The position numbers and the translations under genes are program-made. Under the pieces are notes generated by a model, which worked only from the letters and a program-made list of their open reading frames with translations, made no database searches and was not told the DNA's origin. Positions 59,461 to 64,000 of a stretch of 64,000 bases of DNA are shown piece after piece. This DNA is from Bacillota bacterium (GTDB lineage: Bacteria; Bacillota; Clostridia; Oscillospirales; Ruminococcaceae), in contig JAEXUW010000020.1 of the NCBI GenBank assembly GCA_023439835.1, positions 1 to 64,000 on the forward strand, written 5' to 3'. How positions within the stretch are numbered: the stretch's first letter is position 1; every line of letters starts with the position of its first letter.

Positions 59461-61839
59461 ATGTATCTGCGAATACTAAAAAAAGACCTCAAACGAAAGA
59501 AAACAATGAACATTATCCTGCTTGTGTTTGTGATTTTGGCATCAATGTTCGTGGCAAGCAGTGTCAATAATATTGTGAGCGTTACCACTTCACTTGACAG
59601 CTATTTTGACATTGCGGGTGTGCCTGATTATTTTGTAGCAACAATGAAGAAGGCTGGAGCTTTAGAATTTGACGAAATGCTTAAAGATTTAGATTCTACA
59701 AAAAGCTACAGCTCTGAGAGAATAATCTATATGCCCCACTCAAACGTCACGCATAACAATAATACAGTTGAAGCCTCAGCAAATTCATATATGCTTCAGA
59801 CGACAGACGACTGTACAATGAATTACTTCCTCGATGACAACAGCATTCTGACGCGCGTTGAAAAGGGAAAAGTGTACGTGACAGGCAATGGTCTCAAAAA
59901 AAGCGGGCTATCGGTTGGCGACACGATAGAAATATCAATAGGTAGTGTAAGCGGTGAGTATGTTGTTGCCGGTGGAATCAAGGACGCTGTATGCGGCTCA
60001 AACTTGATGGCGATGACAAGATTTATTATCAATGAAGAGGAGTTTGAGCGGTACATAACCAACACTGAAATTCTGACATATTATTCAGGCTCTCTATGCT
60101 ATATAAACACAAATGATTTACAAGCGACAGCCACTGCTGTAGCAGAGCTTGGTGACAGCGTAGTTTTCACAGCTGATCGTGGCACGATAAAATTCACATA
60201 TATATTTGATATGATTATAGCGGGAGTGCTTTTAATAGTAAGCATTATTTTAATCATCATTTCATTTGTTGTGCTTAGATTTACAATAACCTTCACGCTT
60301 TCTGAGGAGTTCAGAGAGATTGGAGTAATGAAAGCAATCGGGATAAAGGATATAAAAATACGAGGCCTTTATCTTACAAAATATGCGTTGCTTGCAGTTG
60401 TTGGCTCGGCTATCGGACTAGTGGCAAGCTTCCCGTTTGGAAAAATGCTTCTTAGCATTGTATCAAAATCGGTTATAATGGGTAACGAAAACGCCGTTAT
60501 GGTTAATGTTATTTGTGTTTTGGCGGTTGTGGTAATTGTTCTTCTGTTTTGTTTTGGCTGTACCGGAAAGGTAAAGAAGTATTCGCCCATTGATGCAATC
60601 AGAAACGGCGAAACGGGCGAACGCTTTCGCAAAAAAAGCGTTATGAATCTGAGCAAAAGCAAGCTTGGAAGTTCAGCCTTTCTAGCACTCAATGATATAA
60701 TCAGCAGTCCTAAACGTTTCGGAATTATCACTCTGGCATTCACGCTTTGTATGTCACTGATACTTATTCTTTCTGCAACGGTATCAACACTGAAAAGTGA
60801 TAGCCTTATTCCAAGCTTTGGCTTTTATAAAAGCGATGTGTTTATTGCTGAGGGTGATACTCTGATGACCTTTATGGACGAAAACGGCAGAGAGAATTTA
60901 TCTGATTATCTTGAACGAATGGAGAATACTCTTGCCGATAACGGTATGCCTGCAACCTGCATTCAGGAAATGTCATTCAAGCTGACAGTGAAGTACAAAG
61001 ATAAGTCTAATAAAATAACAGCATACTACGGTATAGGCACAACAGCGGATTTATATGAATATACAGCAGGTACAGCTCCGCAAAATTCAGGGGAGATAGC
61101 GATAACAAGAAAATCAGCAGAACAGCTGTCCGCTAATATCGGCGATACAGTTACAATAAACACTGTTGACGGCGAAAAGGGTTATATTATCACGGCATTT
61201 TTTCAATCCATGAACACGCAGGGTGAGGTTATCAGACTTCATCATAATGATGAAATTAGCTTTCTTCAGTCAAACGGCTATATTCCAACGCAAATTAAAT
61301 TCACAGACAATCCAAGCCGTAAAGAAATTACACGCCGAATAGCGCTAATAAAAGAGCTTTATCCGAATGCTGATAATGTAAAATCAGCCTCTGAATGGGT
61401 GGAAACAAATGTAGGCGTCGTTGATATGCTAAACAGTATGAACAAGCTGATTACAGCGGTTACGGTAGTGTTGATAGCACTTGTAACAGTGCTAATGGAG
61501 CGTTCATTTATCGCAAGAGAGAAGGGGGAAATTGCACTATTAAAGGCAGTCGGCTTTAGAAACAGCAAAATATATGCTCATCATACGCTTAGATTTACAA
61601 TAGTCGGTGTTGCATCTGTAATTATATCTGAAATTCTTGCAATTCCGCTTGCACATCTTTGTATTGACCCTGTATTTAGAATGATGGGAATGGAGCTTGC
61701 AATGGAGTATGTATTAAATCCGTTTGAAATGTTCCTTATATATCCGCTGATTATAATCTCAGCGACTATTGTCAGTTCATTTTTTACTGCCCTGTTCACA
61801 AAATCAATCAAATCCTCTGACACAGCCAACATTGAGTAA
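59461..61839 (+). CDS. ABC exporter permease of the FtsX/MacB type
   Basis: A 792-residue permease. One N-terminal helix (NIILLVFVILASMFVASSV) is followed by a large extracellular domain, then three helices (about 255-360) with FREIGVMKAIGIK, a further helix near 425, a second extracellular domain and three C-terminal helices with KGEIALLKAVGFR. This is the typical peptide- or lipid-exporting, antibiotic-sensing permease. AAAGGAG precedes ATG 59461. It is first of four genes with the ATPase and a two-component system. Confidence 0.92.
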   Translation: MYLRILKKDLKRKKTMNIILLVFVILASMFVASSVNNIVSVTTSLDSYFDIAGVPDYFVATMKKAGALEFDEMLKDLDSTKSYSSERIIYMPHSNVTHNNNTVEASANSYMLQTTDDCTMNYFLDDNSILTRVEKGKVYVTGNGLKKSGLSVGDTIEISIGSVSGEYVVAGGIKDAVCGSNLMAMTRFIINEEEFERYITNTEILTYYSGSLCYINTNDLQATATAVAELGDSVVFTADRGTIKFTYIFDMIIAGVLLIVSIILIIISFVVLRFTITFTLSEEFREIGVMKAIGIKDIKIRGLYLTKYALLAVVGSAIGLVASFPFGKMLLSIVSKSVIMGNENAVMVNVICVLAVVVIVLLFCFGCTGKVKKYSPIDAIRNGETGERFRKKSVMNLSKSKLGSSAFLALNDIISSPKRFGIITLAFTLCMSLILILSATVSTLKSDSLIPSFGFYKSDVFIAEGDTLMTFMDENGRENLSDYLERMENTLADNGMPATCIQEMSFKLTVKYKDKSNKITAYYGIGTTADLYEYTAGTAPQNSGEIAITRKSAEQLSANIGDTVTINTVDGEKGYIITAFFQSMNTQGEVIRLHHNDEISFLQSNGYIPTQIKFTDNPSRKEITRRIALIKELYPNADNVKSASEWVETNVGVVDMLNSMNKLITAVTVVLIALVTVLMERSFIAREKGEIALLKAVGFRNSKIYAHHTLRFTIVGVASVIISEILAIPLAHLCIDPVFRMMGMELAMEYVLNPFEMFLIYPLIIISATIVSSFFTALFTKSIKSSDTANIE

Positions 61840-61853
61840 GAAAGGGAATTAAT

Positions 61854-62621
61854 ATGAAAAACATACTTGAAGTCAAAGACCTCTGCAAAACATATATTGT
61901 AAACAAGCGTCAGAACAATGTGCTGACAAACGTAAGCTTCTCTGTTTCTGAAGGAGAGATGGTTGCGGTAATGGGACCTTCAGGCTCGGGAAAATCCACT
62001 CTGCTGTATGCAGTTTCGGGAATGGACGGCATTACGGCGGGCGAGGTTTTGTTCTGTGGCAAAGACATCTCAAAAATGGCGGATAGAGAGCTTGCCGACC
62101 TTCGCCTTGATGAAATGGGCTTTATCTTTCAGCAGATGTATATGCTAAAAAATCTCACAGTGCTAGATAACATAATTTTACCCGCCTGTCAGTCTCAGAA
62201 AAGCAACGAAAGCCGAAAGCAAAAAGCTCAGCGCGGACAAGAATTAATGAGAAAGCTTGGTATCATTGATATTGCTGATAATGATATCAATGAGGTGTCC
62301 GGCGGTCAGCTTCAGCGTGCGTGTATCTGTCGTAGTATGATTAACAATCCAAAAGTGTTTTTTGCCGATGAGCCTACCGGTGCGCTCAACCGCACCTCTT
62401 CAGATGAGGTCATGGAGGAGCTGGCAAAGCTAAACAATGAAGGTACGACAATTATGCTTGTTACCCACGATGTTAAGGTTGCTTCAAAATGCACAAGAGT
62501 GCTTTATATAGTTGACGGGAAAATAAATGGCGAGTATAATTTAGATAAATGCACATCTTCTTCTCAAATAAGAGAGCGTGAAAGAGCGCTCAGTAACTGG
62601 CTTATGGAAATGGGCTGGTGA
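61854..62621 (+). CDS. ABC transporter ATP-binding protein
   Basis: A 255-residue MacB/LolD-type ATPase: Walker A GPSGSGKS, Q-loop FIFQQMYML, signature VSGGQLQRACICRS, Walker B KVFFADEPTGAL, and H-loop LVTHDVKVA. It powers the permease encoded 14 bases upstream. Such BceAB-like pairs export or sense cell-wall-active peptides and are tied to a neighbouring two-component system, as here. Confidence 0.95.
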   Translation: MKNILEVKDLCKTYIVNKRQNNVLTNVSFSVSEGEMVAVMGPSGSGKSTLLYAVSGMDGITAGEVLFCGKDISKMADRELADLRLDEMGFIFQQMYMLKNLTVLDNIILPACQSQKSNESRKQKAQRGQELMRKLGIIDIADNDINEVSGGQLQRACICRSMINNPKVFFADEPTGALNRTSSDEVMEELAKLNNEGTTIMLVTHDVKVASKCTRVLYIVDGKINGEYNLDKCTSSSQIRERERALSNWLMEMGW

Positions 62622-62688
62622 GTGGGTGAAGTCTGGTGCGTTACTCCCCTAAAACTTTTTAAGGGAATAACACACGAAAGGAAATATT

Positions 62689-63351
62689 ATGACAGATATT
62701 TTGATTGTTGAAGATAATAAAGAGCTTGCAGATTTGTTGTGTGACTTTCTCCGTGCTGAAAACTATACAACATCTGTGACGGATAGCGGTGAAAAAGCCT
62801 TGTCCCTGTATCAAAAATACGGGGCAAGGCTCATCGTGCTTGACATTATGCTACCGGGAATTGACGGCTTTGCGGTCTGCAAGAAAATCCGTGAACAGAG
62901 CAATACGCCTATTCTTATAGTAAGTGCTAAAACCGGAAAAGAGGATAAGCTGACAGGACTGGTTCTGGGCGCTGATGATTACATAGAAAAGCCATATGAT
63001 ATCGACATAATGCTTGCTAAAATCAGCGGTATTTTCAAGAGAAGGTATTCGCTTGATGAAATAATTGACGGAGATATCAGAATAAACAAGGTTAGTAATA
63101 CCGTATATAAAAATGATGGTCTGATTGAGCTGACCGCAAAGGAGTTTGAGCTTCTTCTTCTGCTGGTTGAGAATAAGGATAAGGTGCTTAATAAAGAGTA
63201 TATTTTCAATCAAATATGGGGGAGCGACAGCTTCTCAGAACCTCAGACGCTTACTGTACATATTAAGTGGCTTCGTCAGAAAATAGAGAATGATTCAAAG
63301 AATCCTCAGAAAATCCTGACCATTTGGGGCGTGGGGTATAAGTATATATGA
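62689..63351 (+). CDS. OmpR/PhoB-family response regulator
   Basis: A 220-residue protein. The receiver domain has ILIVEDNKELADLL (acidic pocket), LIVLDIMLPGIDGF with the phospho-acceptor Asp (about residue 51), and the late DYIEKPYD lysine. A winged-helix DNA-binding domain follows (LTAKEFELLLLLVENKDKVLNKEYI ... TLTVHIKWLRQKIE). AAAGGAAATATT precedes the ATG. The stop overlaps the kinase start (ATGA). Confidence 0.96.
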   Translation: MTDILIVEDNKELADLLCDFLRAENYTTSVTDSGEKALSLYQKYGARLIVLDIMLPGIDGFAVCKKIREQSNTPILIVSAKTGKEDKLTGLVLGADDYIEKPYDIDIMLAKISGIFKRRYSLDEIIDGDIRINKVSNTVYKNDGLIELTAKEFELLLLLVENKDKVLNKEYIFNQIWGSDSFSEPQTLTVHIKWLRQKIENDSKNPQKILTIWGVGYKYI

Positions 63352-64000
63352 AAAGCTTTAACAGAATTTTTGCTTTTGTAATCGCATTAATGGCTGTGAT
63401 AATTATTACAGCAAATATAATCGTGCTACTTCCCGAAGACACTGAAAGCGGAAGGCCGTATCGTGTTGAAATCAGCAGAATCGCCTTTGAAATTGAGCAA
63501 AATGGTTTTGACGGGGTAGATTTGTCAGAATATGAGTATGTAACAAATGTTGAAAAGTGTTGTGACGAGTTTTACAAGACGCAAAGTGATTATTCTGTTC
63601 TTAAAATCAATGATGTGCTGTACCGTTTTGATTATACAGCAAATAAGATAAGCAATAAAAAAGGTATGCTAATTACAATGAATATTATTATCGGAATCAT
63701 GTCAGTCACAATGATAATCGGAATGCTTTATATACGTCAGAAAATTCTTCGTCCGTTTGAAATGCTAACGGATGTGCCCTATGAGCTTTCAAAAGGTAAT
63801 CTAACCTCCCCCATTAAAGAAAATAAAAGCCGATTTTTTGGAAGGTTTATCTGGGGTGTTGACCTGCTCCGAGTGAATATTGAACAGCAAAAACAGCGTG
63901 AGCTTGCTTTGCAAAGAGATAAAAAGGTACTGCTTTTGTCGCTGTCACATGATATAAAAACGCCTCTTTCGGCAATAAAGCTGTACTCAAAGGCGCTATC
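63348..64000 (+). CDS. Sensor histidine kinase (cut by window end)
   Basis: The first 217 residues: one N-terminal membrane helix (FAFVIALMAVIIITANIIV), a sensor part of about 85 residues outside, a second helix (NIIIGIMSVTMIIGMLYI), a HAMP-like linker, and the start of the dimerisation domain LLSLSHDIKTPLSAIKLYS with phospho-acceptor His201. The catalytic domain lies beyond the window. It is coupled to the response regulator by a four-base overlap and probably senses substrates of the adjacent exporter. Confidence 0.9.
   Translation, partial: MKSFNRIFAFVIALMAVIIITANIIVLLPEDTESGRPYRVEISRIAFEIEQNGFDGVDLSEYEYVTNVEKCCDEFYKTQSDYSVLKINDVLYRFDYTANKISNKKGMLITMNIIIGIMSVTMIIGMLYIRQKILRPFEMLTDVPYELSKGNLTSPIKENKSRFFGRFIWGVDLLRVNIEQQKQRELALQRDKKVLLLSLSHDIKTPLSAIKLYSKAL

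Noticed and set aside
1..64000. tRNA or rRNA genes
   Set aside because: I saw no rRNA segments and no convincing tRNA cloverleaf in the intergenic regions examined. IME2 lies next to rpsI rather than a tRNA.

Overview
The window reads as a chromosomal segment of a low-to-mid GC Firmicute of the Clostridia (gut Oscillospiraceae/Lachnospiraceae type; the exact genus cannot be told from sequence alone). The main evidence is a Tn1549/CTn-like conjugation module with its family set (VirB4, DUF3789, CD1108-like protein, DUF4315, DUF4366, TopB, ArdC/YodL protein, TTRAP, giant helicase-methylase, TnpV), strong AAGGAGG ribosome sites and clostridial-looking promoters.

Layout. (1) 1-21.8 kb: conjugation and DNA-processing module of an integrative conjugative element (ICE1), all on + except one insert. 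Three cargo genes sit between conserved module genes with their own extended -10 promoters: a DUF1648 membrane protein (minus), a Shedu-type nuclease (SduA-like) and an unknown membrane protein. (2) 21.8-38 kb: a defence island on the minus strand. It has a complete four-gene Wadjet system (jetABCD) and a phase-variable type I restriction-modification operon: hsdM, a truncated hsdS, a silent hsdS cassette, a small ORF, a tyrosine recombinase, a full hsdS, a TIR-domain gene and hsdR. (3) 38-40 kb: an exported MBL-fold lipoprotein, a small Spo0A-C-like protein and a ribbon-helix-helix regulator. (4) 40-49.8 kb: the ICE1 relaxase/MobC with a probable oriT, opposed regulatory promoters, an XRE/ImmA/WYL regulator cluster with a VOC protein and an acetyltransferase, a heavily gated sigma-factor gene, a possible structured RNA, a MazF/PemK protein and a large serine recombinase that probably ends the element. 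(5) 49.8-56 kb: a smaller integrative mobilizable element (IME2): XRE repressor, excisionase-like protein, CHC2 zinc-finger protein, DUF3987 protein, MobV relaxase and tyrosine integrase, abutting the 3' end of rpsI. (6) 56-64 kb: ordinary chromosome: rplM-rpsI, a TtcA-like PP-loop protein, a VOC protein, an HD protein, and an FtsX-type ABC exporter with a two-component system. The sensor kinase runs off the window end.

How the parts may work together. ICE1 carries conjugation machinery plus at least three recognisable defence systems (Shedu, Wadjet, type I RM) and a TIR protein. The RM locus has four copies of a 15-bp core in alternating orientation next to a recombinase, which predicts reversible exchange of target-recognition domains. 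Upstream of the sigma-factor gene are stacked controls: five 11-bp-spaced repeats over a promoter, two intrinsic terminators, a 12-codon leader peptide, and a 16-bp hairpin that begins at the leader stop codon and buries the sigma-factor ribosome site. This looks like the main undescribed regulatory device in the window. A second notable item is a TnpV gene lying wholly out of frame inside the helicase gene.
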